Shown: positions 45,391-57,844 of the stretch, piece by piece
Position numbering within the stretch: position 1 is the stretch's first letter
How the letters are laid out: the number at the start of each line of letters is the position of its first letter
Assembly: GCA_003988855.1 (NCBI GenBank)
Contig: QYAI01000112.1
Location: 26,516 to 90,515, forward strand
Source of the DNA: Arachnopeziza araneosa
Taxonomy: Eukaryota > Ascomycota > Leotiomycetes > Helotiales > Arachnopezizaceae
Reading direction: 5' to 3'
Length of the DNA stretch: 64,000 nucleotides
Made by a program: the position numbers and the translations under genes
Notes under the pieces: generated by a model
What the model saw: the letters and a program-made list of their open reading frames with translations, nothing else
Database searches by the model: none
Told to the model about the DNA's origin: nothing

Positions 45391-48300
45391 TCAGTAAGTT
45401 ACTGCTGAGAAACTACCCATACCTATCTTACTTTCTAAGCGAGTTGCTCGACGAATTTGTAGTGTCTCTAAGTCTTTGAAGTAGAGAACTTCGTTTAGTT
45501 CGTAAGCAACTACAATCTTCTTCAGGTGGATTTTGATAGCGTCATCTACATAACTGCCACTTCGCCATTTCTGAATAAGGACGGAAAGTTGTTCGTCTCG
45601 ATCAGACTCACTGACAGATGCAGGTGGGGTTATTTTGTGTGTAAGCAGCTCTGTTAGAGTGCGCTTAGAATTATTTTCGTATCTCAGCATCTGCTCAGCT
45701 CGGCGAGCAACACCTGTAAAAGGACCACCAAATGGTTTCGAGGAGAATATCCGATCTGTGATCAAAATGTTAGAACTGATGATACCTTCTTCTACGTCGG
45801 CACCGGCTAGCAGCAGCTCTCTGACAAAATTGTAGTTTCCGTTTTGCACCGCGATGGCGAGTGCTGTGCATCCATTTTTATTTCGTCTGTTTATCAAATC
45901 CAATTGTGGGAATTTGGAGATCAAATACTTCAAAATTCTGCAGTTTATTTCATCATCTCTGACATCTTCAGGCATCATAGCCAGACGGTGGAAGATAGTA
46001 GTGTTAGCATCTATCATCGGTGATGCAGGGCCATAGTCATGCTCGGGCTCCAGCAGAAACATCAATGGTCCGGTGGATGCCTCGGTGTTCTGGAAAAGAA
46101 TGTCGAAGAGCAGTCCCTGTTCCATCTCTGTTTTGTTTCCTCCGCTGAGAAGAAGCTGGGATGCTATTTCGTACCATCCTTCCTTAACAGCTCGTATATA
46201 TAAGATTTTAAAAGCCGATCGGGCGTTGTCGTATGTAATTCCATTATCTATCAATGCGGATGTAATCTCTTTGGCGTGGGTGCCTAGTGGCCTCATTGCG
46301 AGAAGCGTCATGCAAGATGCAGAGCTAGTTGGGCCATGAATCCTTGGATTTGCTCCATGCTGAAGTAGAAGCAAGGCCATTGATCCACTTTGTTTCGTAC
46401 ACGACATTTGAATTGGTGTTAATCCAGTACCAGGTACAATTTCATCGACATTGCAACCGTTTCGAAGGATATGTCGTGCAAGAAGGGTTGAGTTCCACCT
46501 AATTGCGCTTGCAAGATATTCGATAAGAGGCTCACGCATAGGCTCCATGAAAAAAACACAGCGAAGAATGTTTTCTTCATATTGAGCACCATACATGCAC
46601 CTGTAGCTGATTAGTCACTCAAAATTCATACGTAAAACAGGCGCCTCCCTGAAATTGTGGCGTGCCTCACATTTGCTCGAAGGAAATCGCGCCAATCAAT
46701 CCCCTACGGAGTACAACTGGGAGGGTTTGATTCTTGGGAGACGACATTTGTGCTACACAAGCCTCCACCATATCTATGTTCGCGGCGGCTAACGCCTCAT
46801 TTAAAGCTGAGTGGGAATTGATTTTTGAGAGGTACTCTGGGGTTCCAGGAACAAGCCTGCCGGTAGCAGATGGCAGCAAACTGATATTCGAGGGTTCTCG
46901 CGGATCTGCTCCCAATTCTAACAAGACTTTGACAACCTCCAAACGACCTGCTGCAACTGCCCAGTGTAAAGGTGTATCGCTGTGGGAATAAGCTTCGCCA
47001 ATGAAATGCGTCAGTGCTACTGAGAGATGTATAGGTTTTGACTTCGCGTGGATATCGGCTCCATGTGTTAATAGCTTCGTTGCTATGTGTTTAAGGTCAC
47101 CCGTATCCATGTATATAAGGTAATGTAATGGCGTTGAGCCAACCATATCGACAATAGCCGGGCTAGCGCCATGGTCCAGAAGAAGTTTAGCTGCAACGCA
47201 GCGACCAGAGCGACAGGCGCAGAGTAACGCTGTTTCCCCGAGCAAATTCTGGTGGTTAATATTAGCTCCTAGCTTGAGAAGGGTGGCAAGCATCGGAACA
47301 AATCCTAATGTCGAAGCAAAGTGTAATAAGTCCCATCCTTTGTATTCCAGTGTATCAAATGATATGCCTGTAGTCTGAACGAAAGTGGGAATCGCGGCTC
47401 TTAGATGCTCGCGAATAACAATTTCCATCATCTTCTCGTCGTCGGTGTGGAATTTTGAGGAAATCTCCTTCACAATGTTTTGATTGATCGGAATGCGGGT
47501 TGAGAGTCCACAAAACCTGCTTCGGAACTCTTCGATTGATCTTTGATGGATCGTTGGATTGGAAAGAAGAAGTTCAGCTGATGCAATTCTAGACCCTGCT
47601 GCCGTGGCTTCCGCATGCCATTCTGTGGTTGGAAGACCTGGCGGAAGCTTTTGCTGACAAGCTCGATGCAGTCGGACCACGATCGCACGGGCACGGACGT
47701 CCCCTTTTCGAGCGGCTGAAAGCATGTGTAGCAATCCCATCTCATGATTTTCAACACAACCGAAGCCCACAAAATAACACAATGCTGTGTCAACTTCGCT
47801 CTCTGTAGTTGAAGTCGATACAAGGTCGTCGAATATCTGCACTTTCACCTCTTCTGGAACAGGATTGTCCATTAATATTTCAGTCAATCTCGGTATCTAC
47901 TAGATTAGAGAACAATATGCTTGGACATGAAATCAAAAGGACTCACATATGCTTTGCTACCTGCTTGGCCCACCAATGCTCGATTTTTATCCATATTTGG
48001 AAACATGGATTCGAGATCAGTCAGCAATGTATTGTACCCACCCCATCCAGACTTCATAATTATTGTCAGCATCTTGGATTGAAGTATTTTACCACATTAG
48101 TCGTAAAACTCACCGTTCCGTCTTCGTCGTGAGCTACATGACCTTCTGGAATTTCACAATCCAAGTGCTTAAGAAGTTCTCCGATTGAATCGACTCGGCT
48201 GCTTTCCTGATATCGCACTGTTAACTCAAACAGCTTGGAAAGTTGGTCCTCATTCAATCCTTTATTAGAAAGCGTGGACTTTATTCGAGCAAGTAGCTCA

Positions 48301-49445
48301 TCGTCTTGCCGCTCCTTCAATTTGCGAATCGCAAGAAGTTTTTCGGCTCTACCGTTTGCTTTTTCAATAGCTTCAAAGCCGGGATATGCATATAAGGGCG
48401 CCTCCGTATTGAACGGCGTCTGTCCCTCAAGCATAATGTTCCAGATGAGAAGGCCGAACGAATAGATATCTGTCTTGTGGAGCTTGGACATAGATATTGG
48501 GCCATTGAGTGCTTCCGGTGCATCCCATGGAGGACTTCTTCCTGGAAGCTTTTCTGCTTCTCGCGGGCCGACATCATGCATAGAGCACGCAAAATCCGCC
48601 AACTTTGCAACCAGTTTTCCATCTCCTTCTATATTGAGAAGCACATTCTCAGCCTTTACATCGCCATGAATTATTCCGTGGCGATGGAGTGTTTTCAAGC
48701 CTTCTGCGATATCAAGTGCCAAGCTCCATTTAACAGCATAGGACACACAATGGCTTTTTGGTTTGAAGTAGTCGCTCAAGGAGCCTTCACTTGCAAACTC
48801 CTGCACTAAAGCTGGGAGTAGACGCCGCTTTCCATCTTTTCCTGCAAATACCGGTCGCCAGGTAATTCCTCTCAAGGTGATAATATTCCTGCATCTACGG
48901 ATCGGAGGGTGGCCGAGGACATGACATTCCCAAGCTATTGTTTGTAGACATCGTGCTTCAAGGCTTGGATCACAATTGACAAACTCTTTCCTTTCAATGC
49001 GTGGAATCTTGACAGCAACCAAAGTGCCCTGGCTATTGTTCAAAGGGTGAAAGGGGGGAATAGGATGTCCGATATCTTGTGGCTGGTTGTTTCTCTCCCC
49101 CTGAACTATAAAGGACATTCCTTTTCCAATTGAGCTGACTCCTATGCCACCCAATATCAGCCCTGTGGATGCTTCATATTGGTACAGGTCATTGACTGTT
49201 CCTGGTGGAAAAAACGATAGATAGTTCAGAAAAGACAAGAGAGAATCGATAGAGGAGATCAAGCCAGGACGGCTCGTCGTGGACAGATATTGCCGTTCTC
49301 CAAGCGCACGGCTTATTATTTCGACACGGCCTTCAGCCTGATTGCTTTCAAGATCTTCGGTCGCGAGTGGTGTCAAAAAATCGGTGTTTGAGGTGAGAAT
49401 GCTCTTATTCCAGTCCTTGGAATGGACTGAGCTGTCGGTAGACAT
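45391..49445 (-). CDS. Protein kinase-ankyrin repeat fusion
   Basis: Exons 48114..49445, 47947..48072, 46671..47896, 45391..46600; introns 41, 50 and 70 bp; 1297 aa. N-terminal kinase: GIGVSSIGKGMSF, LVAVKIPRIERKEF (VAIK Lys), HGIIHGDVKAENVLLN (HRD to HGD), LADFACSMHD (DFG to DFA), WDAPEALNG and TDIYSFGLLIWNIMLEG. The middle is a Sel1/TPR-like helix zone (GFGCVENHEMGLLHMLSAA). Ankyrin repeats follow from about residue 640: GWDLLHFASTLGFVPMLATL, LGETALLCACRSGRCVAAKLL, GSTPLHYLIYMD, DTPLHWAVAAGRLEVVKVLL, with more diverged ones to about 1180. This architecture is frequent in Leotiomycetes and Sordariomycetes and is of unknown role. The C-terminus ends weakly (IGMGSFSAVTY) and may need a further exon in 45013-45390. 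Confidence 0.85.
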
Positions 49446-51989
49446 TGGTGTATCAGTGGTGAAGGGAAGATGATCGAAATGAGGGGTGAGGTCTTTGTCG
49501 CATACGAAAAGAAACCTAGCTGAGATTTCTTATCTAAAGTTTTGTTCTTCCATGCTTACTCAGAGTTCGCATGCTTTCCAACAGTAGAGCTACCCGAGGC
49601 CGAGTAGAGGTGATTTGCCTATTACCGAGAATCTGGCTGCAAGCTGTGTAACCGCCCAACTGGCTTGCCTCAGAAAGGCACACAGAGAGAGAGGATGTAC
49701 CTATAGACTCAAGAAGGCTACAAGTGGGTGCAAAATATTTTCAATTCCTTCCCTCGGCAGTCATGCTTTACCTATAGTCACCAAACGTTAAAACAACTGC
49801 CAATTTCAACAAATCGTTTCTGTTAAAACCGTGTGAAGAGAGAAGAGAATAGAAAGGGAACACTCATAGACTCGGGATTGATTTCCTTTTCGTTGGTTCC
49901 GTTTCATCTACAGACTTGAACACTTGCTGATTTAACCTGAGCTGAGGGTGATCATGCCGGAGAAGTATCTAAGACCCCGATCGCTATAATGGTGGTACAT
50001 ATTTTGGCCTGCTAGGTGCCTCTGCTACAGTTTCCTTGCCGAATTTGCCCTGGAATCCCACCCCGCTCCGGTACGGGTTTCCTGCGGTAGGTAGTATACG
50101 GGATATTTTGCTTTGCGCAAAGTTACTTTCTAAATTGCTGGTTCAGGCACTTAAGGTCGGTGCAGCTGGCAACCAACCCACCTGAGCAGGATTGACCACG
50201 TCATCACGTGTTATCACACTTGATCTTCTCTCTCTCATTTCGCGACGATGCTACAGGAGCGCAAGGGAGTTCCCAAGGAACCCAGAATGAACGCTTTTAC
50301 CTAATTTCGAATCACTCTAGAAGGGCAGCAAAATATCTGAGCAAGAGCGAGAGGAACTTGAATTCTTCATCTTAGCTGTCGGAAGAATGCATTGTTCAAT
50401 CCAGCCCATCCTGGTGTTTAAGCAGGAAGCAAATCCCTACCCGAATATGTTTGATCAACATATTAAGAACGAGGGTCCCGGAGTTCGCGATGAATGAGGA
50501 GTCTTTTATCGCTACAGAAGCGGAGTTTGTTATCTCGAGAATGGGCACCTTATGGTAGCATCTTCCTTCCTCGCTACAGCACAGAACATGCACGGAGCTT
50601 AAGCAGCTCCTGAAGAAACTACCATAGATGCGGTATCGATTTTTCGGGTGAACCTGAAGAGTACTCTATCCACTTACGGGGAATAGCTCGGTGGAGGACG
50701 GGACCCAACCCGTGCGTGGTGTGCGCTACGAAGCTGGAGATTCCTGTCGAGGGAGTGAGTTTTTTGGAGCTGAGATGAAGTCTTTTCAATCTAACCTGCT
50801 TGGGGATTGCGCATGTTAACTCTCATACTTCAGTGCAATCTTTGAGCAGTAAATTTCGACCACTTGAAATACACGTTGCAAAAAGAGCACCGCTGTTTGG
50901 AACGACTCGACTCCCTATACATAGCACGTGAATCTCCCATGACACGTGTCTTTTACGGCGACTACTCTATTGCAGTAATACCTGGGTAGCTCTCATCCGA
51001 TCAATACAGACTCTACCAAATCAACACGTCGTAAAAACACTGCACAATCCCTTTACTCTTTTCGCTTGATCAACACAATCACAGTACGTGATTCACTCAA
51101 TCCCAGAATGCGGTGCGCACATGTGTACCACACCTTTCCTCTCCCTTCCTTTCCTCACCTTCTACATTGACATTGACATGCACAGAACCAAGCGCACATC
51201 TTCTCAGCAGGGAAAGGCAGAGGCTGTGATGAAGGAAAGAGTCGACAACCACTGTGGCGCGCCAGAATAGAGAGCGAGAGAGCGCTTCGCATAGTCCAGA
51301 AAACTTATTCTCTCACAATCACAAGTAATCCTGCAGCCCTTCAGCTTCTTTTATGTTTACACCAAGGCCGAAACAAGACAGCAGCACGGCAAAAGCCCCC
51401 TCCACCGCAGTCCGGGTGCCGTTTGTCGACTCACTCGTCCACCCACTTAGCGAGGCGGGATTGTGGGGTCGATCATGCATCACAGCAATCCAGCATAGAC
51501 AATCCGGTCTAGCTAGCCGAGGAAAAGCACTTTGGAAATGGGGGGGGTGTGCATGTACATCTCGATGGAAGGAGAAGAAGAAAAAAAGAGGAAGGGATAG
51601 TAGAAAAAAGAATCGAGGTTGGTGAGATAGATGGATAGCGAGCGCACGGGGGGTACTTGGGGATCTTAGCGAGTAGCGAATGTTGATATTTATAGCTGGA
51701 GCCTTAGTAATACAGATGGGATGAGCGCTAGGACTTGGATGACTGGGTAGCTATCAGGTAGCTTAGTACTGTACGGAGTAGCAGATTGAGGATATCACGA
51801 GCGAGGAGATGGAGAGATCCGATTCTATCTACTCAAAGGGCAAGGAAAAGGCGAATCTCGAGTGCAAAGCAGCTGGATAAGCATTCACATTCACATTGCT
51901 TGCTACATCTGGAGCACTGTACTGCACCTACGCTTTACTCCACTCCGACGTGTCACTCTGATCACGTCCGCATGGCCTTGCCACTGCAC
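49446..51989. other. Intergenic region, 2.5 kb
   Basis: No gene. CACGTG hexamers at 50205-50210, 50935-50940 and 50944-50949. The short frames at 50396, 51088 and 51353 have no support. From about 51,000 rightwards GC content and purine runs rise (GGGGGGGTG near 51541, AAGAAGAAAAAAAGAGG near 51575), the start of a compositionally different block. Confidence 0.5.
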
Positions 51990-53832
51990 CTACTCGTCTT
52001 CCTGCACATCGATGACCGTCTCGGTCCACTTGCGGGTGGGCACGCGGCGCTTGAACATGATGTCTATCTCGCGGTAGGAGAGGCCCTTCATCTCGGGGAG
52101 GAAGAAATAGGCGACGATGAGGCAGAAGAGGCCGGTGCCGCCCCAGACGTAGCCGCACTTGCCGCCGAGGTTGCCGCCCTGTGCTCTGTTAATGCTTGTC
52201 ACGCGAGGTAGAGGAGAGACTTGCCGTCGGGTTGAGCATGTAGCTCCCGAGGAATATGCACGGGATCTCGACGATGTAGTAGGTGGCGCGGCCGATGCCC
52301 GTCGTGAGCGGGCGGAGGCGGATGGCGGACGTCTCGCCGATGATGACCCACGAGGCGGGGGCGGGGCCGAGGGTGAACAGGACGGAGATGATCAGGCCCA
52401 AGGACGCCTGCGCCAGAGACGCGGCCGTCGCGGCGGCCGTCCCTTTGGTGACGGGGACCGAGGCGGCGATGCCGAGGCAGACCAGCAGGAGCGTGTTGAA
52501 GCCCGAGCCCCAGAGGTAGATGGTGCGTCGGCCCAGGTACGTCGTGAGGATCCACGAGAGCATGACGAAGATCATCTGGAGCGCCGAGGTGATGAGACCG
52601 AGGGCGAAGGCAGTATTCACCGAGACGCCGGCCTCTGCGCGGGATTAGCACGTATATTCACTTCAACCGCAATCAGGACACTCACGCTCGAAGAAGTAGA
52701 CGGCCTGGTTGGCAATCAGGTTCCCCGTGAGGTTCTGTGCCGCGTACACACCGCACACGATGAGGGTACGGTAGAGGTCGGTGCCCTTGAACAGCTCCAG
52801 GTGGTTCGGCTCTTTGTCCGACTTCTCGAGCTCGACGACACGACGCATCATGGCCACCGTCTCATTCGTATTCAGCCTCGACCGGCGTCCCAGGCGCCCG
52901 ACCGAGTGTGCTGCCTCTTGGAGACGCCCCTTGCGCACCAGCCACCAGGGCGACTCGGGAGCACAGAAGATGAGGATAGCGAGCGGGGTGGGGAACATCC
53001 ACTGGATGGCGATGGGAATCCTGTTCTCTTGTCAGCGAGAGTCGCCTGTCAGCGGAGGAGCACGTACTTGTAGGCACTGGGGTGTTGGATGCCGTTGTAG
53101 CGGTAGGTGACGGCGCCCACGATGATGCTGCCAATGGCCCAGAACATCTGCAGCATCTGGGTGGCCGGGGCGCGCAGCTTGATGGGCACGATCTCGCTGC
53201 AGTAGGCCGGCGCGTTGGCGATGAAGATGCCCCACGGCAGGCCCTCGAGCAGCTGGGCCACGAAGATGACGGGCAGCGACTCGGCAAAGTAGAAGGCGAA
53301 GATGAAGACGTTAAGGAGCATCAGCCCGGTCAGCGTCGCCCACCGGTAGCCGATGCGGCTGGTGAGGGGACCCGCGAGGAAGACGCCGATCAGCGCACCG
53401 AGCTGGCCCGACACTTGCAGCGCCGACTGCCACTTGGTCACGATGACGTAGGATTGGGTAGCCGTATCAAAGACACCGTATTTCTCCCTAAATGCAGGTA
53501 ACGCGACGAAATTACCAATGAGAAAGACATCGTAGGACTCCATAATCTGACGCTGGCGTTAGCTGCGATTCCTGGGGGGGAAGGAAAAGTGGAATGGAAA
53601 AGCCACTGACAATCGTAAAGGACATGACAAAGGCCCAGAAGGAAGCCATCGGGTACTCGCGAACAGCCTCCAGCACGCCCATCTTGTGCTCCGCATTCTC
53701 CGCCTCGACGGCATCGGCCTTGTAGTCGGAGATCTTGGCCTTCTCGTCCAGGTCGTAGGCGTGTTCGGTATGGGAGACGGCGGCGGTGGCCTCGACCTCG
53801 GCCGCGTCGCCGTATGATTTGGGGTCGCTCAT
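51990..53832 (-). CDS. MFS sugar permease of the maltose/alpha-glucoside type
   Basis: Exons 53611..53832, 53068..53546, 52686..53020, 52225..52634, 51990..52178; introns 64, 47, 51 and 46 bp; 544 aa. The last intron uses a GC donor (GCAAGT at 52224). Twelve-span transporter; motifs SFTIIMESYDVFLIGNF (TM1), GYRWATLTGLMLL, LEGLPWGIFIANAPAYCSEIVP (TM4-5), PESPWWLVRKGR (before the loop), QNLTGNLIANQAVYFFEQAGV (TM7), LGRRTIYLWG and WGGTGLFCLIVAYFFLPEMKGLSYREID. This is the alpha-glucoside/maltose permease pattern. It acts in the plasma membrane as a proton symporter (family knowledge). Codons are strongly G/C-ending, unlike the genes left of 50 kb. Start MSDPKSYGD at 53832 was preferred to an in-frame ATG at 53883 by context. 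Confidence 0.9.
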
Positions 53833-55755
53833 GATGGCAGTGTTTGCCGGCGATGGAAGGTGTGTGGTGGGAGGAGGTGACAATCCGGAGAAACAGACAC
53901 GACGGCGACGGGGGGAAGGCTGCTACCTTTTATGCTGCGGAGGCACGAGGCTGCCTCCCAGATCTTCCCTCCTTCCTGCTGCCCCCGCTGGTGTCCCAGC
54001 ATCGCTATGGAGCAGTGGCACCGGGATTGGTGCGGCCATGGAACGTTGCAGGCTTGTTTGTCTTTGTACGGCCCTTATTTTTTTATACCCTGAGCCCCAA
54101 TGGGTACCGAGGCGAGATCATTGGGCACTGATTAGCGCGCATGCGGAGGTGGCAGCCCTGTCGACGCCCCCCCCGCCGCCTTCCCCAGCGCCCCCCGAGC
54201 GATCCCCACACGCTGCCGCTTGGCCGTCATTGACCCGAGGCCCCCCTGGAAAATTAATCCACGTATCACCCACTCAGCGTTGGCCCATCGCCAGAGAGGG
54301 GAGCGAGAGCAGGATGCATTATCCCGAGCTGCTCTCTCCTCTGGCAGGAGGCCAAGTACACGCGCCAATGACACCCCCGGCACTCTGGCATCGTACATCC
54401 CATCTCCCAGTCCACCGGTCGACGTCGTAAAATATATAAGGCCCCGCCATTTCCCATCTTCGATTCGGCCCTATTTCGTTTAGTCCCCCTCACCGTGACA
54501 GAGCGCGAGTCAGCATCTCAAGATCAAATGATATGAGCCAAGATGAGTGCACGAGAGTGATTAGATGTCTCGGGCCAGAGAATGATGAGATATCTCAAGC
54601 CAGAGAATGATGAGATATCTCAAGCCAGAGAATGATGAGATATCTCAAGCCAGAGAATGATGAGATGTCTCCAGCCAAAGAATGACGCGAGAGTGATCAA
54701 GTCAACCTTTGATTCCCAGGTCTTGATTCCCTTGAGATACTGAATATTTCCAGTCGCAAGAAACTTGAAATGAAGCGCGGTGACCAAATGCGCCAGTTCG
54801 TCACACCACTCATCAATCATCTGAATCTGCGGATTGAGATGAGTAACAACATTTCTGCGTGCAACCAGCCACCAACGCAATAGAAATTCAAAGCTGGCAG
54901 ATCCCATCCCGTTTCATATCCACCCCATTCGCTATCGATATCAATCCAGTCCATTCATTCGCCATCTCCACCACCACGACACCCAAATGCATCCCATCAC
55001 CTCAACAAGGAGGCCAGTGTCGCGCCACCCAATCCCGCGGCCGCAATCTGGGCAGACGACGTGCGGGGAAGTTCGCGACCGCCAAGGAACGGGGATATCT
55101 GCATGCGCGCTGCCAACTCTGTACACGAGAGAGTCTGCGGCTCTCGCACCCTTTCCCGTGCAGCTCAGATTTCACCCGCGCCAATGACACCGGCCTCGGG
55201 ACGCCTCCCGATCACCATGCACTCCGAGGAGGAGGATGTGGACCGCTAGAGATGCCGCTGCTTCTCCCGAGAGGCGGTCGGTGGCTGACGTTCGATGTGG
55301 CGTCGCAGGGGGTTAGATGGGGAGGTCACGTGGTGTGGGGCTGATTGCTGGACACGTGAGTTGTGTAGAGGGACGGGAGCTTGCGTGATGGTATGATCAA
55401 GTGCTGATTCATGTATAAGATCATATCGTGGTGATGAGGTGTTGGAATGTGGATAAGATAAGAGGATTGGAAGAGTTGCAATGCAGACTATGATAACTAC
55501 CTAAGAGCTCGCAGTGCAAGACAAGTGTAAGCTTCCTTTAAAAGAAATAAGGGTTGGTTCAGCTACGAGATTAAACTGCTAGCTTTATTTTGCTCTTTTT
55601 TGTTTACAACACGGATAAAAGATATGTTTTTCAACGTCAACGCTTTTTACTAAGAGATACGCTACTGTACAATGCTCCTGGCGTACACCATCAGTAGATG
55701 TTTGCTTGACTAAGTTCCTGCCAGAACCTGAGAACCTACGAACCTAAGACATGGA
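53833..55755. other. GC-rich intergenic region with a minisatellite
   Basis: 1.9 kb between two minus-strand genes. Contains the 25-bp minisatellite (54574-54690) and many overlapping spurious frames caused by high GC. The stretch 54,160-54,210 is C-rich. Confidence 0.5.
54574..54690. repeat. 25-bp minisatellite, four full copies plus a partial
   Basis: Unit GCCAGAGAATGATGAGATATC plus TCAA, repeated head to tail starting at 54574, 54599, 54624 and 54649 almost without change, then a diverged partial copy at 54674 (GCCAAAGAATGACGC). A worn unit precedes it near 54556. No coding frame depends on it. Confidence 0.85.
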
Positions 55756-56548
55756 CTAGACCCGATATTGGCTGTTGAAGTTCTTATATCCCACGCCCTT
55801 GACAAACGTCTGCAGCCACGGGCCCTGCGTGTGCGCCTCTGCAAGCTCCCAGAAGAGTTTCCCATGCGCCTCACCATCGACCTTGAAGATAGCCGTGCCG
55901 TCGGCCTTGCGCTCATCGACATAGTAGTACCTACAAACCGTCAGCCCCTCTCCCAACACCTCCAGAAACAACATACTTGAAACCCCGGTCTTGGTATGCC
56001 GCCGCTGCAGCCATCATCATGTGTGCCGACGCCGACTTGCCCATGCCGGCGTCCATGAAGGACGGGAGCACGGCGACGTTCAGGATGTTCCCCGTGTAGA
56101 AGAACGACCGCGCGGCGTGGGCGGGGAGCGCCGCGAAGCCGAGGGCGGCCTGTTGCGCGGCGACGAACGCGCTGGTGGTGTTAATGGTCATATCGCGGTT
56201 AAACGCAGCCAACGGGATCGCGAACGGGTCATTGGGAGGCGAAGGTATATAGGCGGCGGCTGCGAATCCTCAGCATGCATGCGGCTCCTTCATGCGAGAC
56301 TTACCATTGTAGACGACGACGCTTGGGATACCCAGCTCTCTCTTGACTCGTGTAAAAGCGTGGACAACATCTTCAGGTTTGGAAAAGTCGCTTGTGATGT
56401 TCAGTTGCTCGGCCGTGCTGTCTGCCTCCTTTAGTGAGCGGGAGGCGAGGGCGACCCTGTAGCCTTTCGAGGCAAAGGTCCGCGCGACCGCCTGGCCGAT
56501 GTTGGGTCCTGCGCCGAGGATGAGGATGACGGGAGACGTGCCGGGCAT
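55756..56548 (-). CDS. Atypical short-chain dehydrogenase-like protein
   Basis: Exons 56305..56548, 55977..56259, 55756..55930; introns 45 and 46 bp; 233 aa. Rossmann fold with GAGPNIGQ near residue 12 and a NAD(P) pattern VALASRS. The usual Tyr-xxx-Lys pair is missing: where it would lie the sequence reads SFFYTGNILNVAVLPSFMDAGMGKSASAH. That wording is seen in a fungal SDR branch whose catalysis is unproven. C-terminus (QTFVKGVGYKNF) is short. Codons are G/C-rich like its neighbours. Probably binds NAD(P) but may not reduce ketones by the classical route. Confidence 0.8.
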
Positions 56549-57187
56549 GATTGTGAATGTAGGAAAAAGTATTGTGAATGTAGTGAGAAGGTGTATGTGC
56601 CTTTGAGCAAGAAACTCTTGCTTGTTACATAGATGTTTACGCTGGCTAAGCGAGAAATAGGAGTTTGGGCGGTGAGAATTCTGCCGTTGGCGTTTATAAT
56701 CACCATCGTAGATCGCCCGGAGCGGAGGACTCGGAGACGGAACAACTTTGATCCTCGACTCTCGTAACTCGATGATTTATAATAGCACGTATAGCCCCAA
56801 GATATTGTAAAACGAGCAACGTCGTGTAACTAGAGCCAATCGCCATTATTAATTGGCATGGGTAATTAATAATAGCATATATAAAGCGTAGAAGTATTAA
56901 GAGTCGGACTAGTCGAGTCACCCTCGAGGGCTTACCACTAAACTCCGAAAACTTGGGGTAGCCGAATGGATAATCTTAAGCCCGAACTCTGTTGATTGTA
57001 AAGTCACATAGAAGTGTGCGTTTCAACCAAGCAATAACACCACTCGTTGCTCCTACTTAAGAGCCAATGTGTCTGCCCGAGAGATACAGTTATCATCTCT
57101 TGCATCAGACTCAATCACAGAAGTGTTAAGTCTCCCATCTCCATTTACTATTCCAGCATTCAAGCCCACGCCAACCAGTCCAGCAAC
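56549..57187. other. Intergenic region between divergent genes
   Basis: 639 bp. Holds promoters of the SDR-like gene and the GST. A tRNA-like wording near 56,950 (GGTAGCCGAATGGATAA) does not fold into a tRNA. Confidence 0.5.
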
Positions 57188-57844
57188 ATGTCTACCAAAC
57201 CGATCACTCTCTGGGCCCACGACAGCGGCCCCAACGCCTGGAAGGTGGCCATCATCCTCGAGGAGCTCAACGTCCCTTACACCGTCAAGTTCATCGAGTT
57301 CCCGGACATGAAGAAGGAAGCGTACGAATCGATCAACCCCAACGGCCGCGTGCCCGCCATTGAAGACCCGAACACGGGCACCACGCTGTGGGAGTCGGGC
57401 GCCATCATCGAATATCTGACCGAGACCTACGACCAGCAGCACAACCTCAGCTTCGCCCCCAGCTCGCGAGAGTCCTACCAAGCGCGGCAGTGGCTGTTCT
57501 ACCAGGTCTCGGGCCAGGGCCCGTACTTCGGGCAGGCCGTGTGGTTCTCCCTCTACCACCCCGAGAAGCTGGCCAGCGCCGTCGACCGCTACGTCAACGA
57601 GATCCGGCGCGTGTCCGGCGTCCTCGACCGCGTCCTGCAGGACAGGGAGTTCCTCGTCGGCGGCAGGTTCAGCTACGCCGATGCGGCCTTCTTCATGGGG
57701 TATAGCATCATGTTCCTCTTCGCCGACAAGGTCAACCTCGAGACGGACTTTCCCTCCCTCCACGCCTGGTTGGAGCGCAGCAAGGCTCGTCCGGCCATTG
57801 CAAAGATCCTAAAGGACCGGGAGGCGGCTATGGTGGCCAAGTAA
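57188..57844 (+). CDS. Glutathione S-transferase, Ure2-like class
   Basis: Single exon, 218 aa. Thioredoxin-like N-domain: ITLWAHDSGPNAWKVAIILEEL, VKFIEFPDMKKEAY, INPNGRVPAIEDPN and WESGAIIEYLTETY (the cis-Pro and ESGAI glutathione-binding motifs). C-domain helix bundle with FLVGGRFSYADAAFF, the N-capping box motif. Ure2-like GSTs of fungi conjugate or reduce small electrophiles with glutathione; the residue at the catalytic position (HDSGPN) fits this class. Cytosolic. Start MSTKPIT at 57188; antisense frame 57053-57763 is a GC artefact. Codon usage strongly G/C-ending. Confidence 0.93.
   Translation: MSTKPITLWAHDSGPNAWKVAIILEELNVPYTVKFIEFPDMKKEAYESINPNGRVPAIEDPNTGTTLWESGAIIEYLTETYDQQHNLSFAPSSRESYQARQWLFYQVSGQGPYFGQAVWFSLYHPEKLASAVDRYVNEIRRVSGVLDRVLQDREFLVGGRFSYADAAFFMGYSIMFLFADKVNLETDFPSLHAWLERSKARPAIAKILKDREAAMVAK

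Noticed and set aside
52159..53073. 304-codon open frame on the plus strand
   Set aside because: Antisense to the spliced MFS permease; an artefact of G/C-ending codons, with Glu/Arg/Asp-rich text of no family.
54859..55344. 161-codon plus-strand frame in GC-rich DNA
   Set aside because: Overlaps several other frames of similar quality; Cys/Arg/His-rich text typical of non-coding GC-rich DNA.
56940..57030. tRNA-like wording GGTAGCCGAATGGATAA
   Set aside because: No B box or acceptor stem pairing could be drawn.
57053..57763. 236-codon open frame on the minus strand
   Set aside because: Antisense to the well-supported GST; GC artefact.
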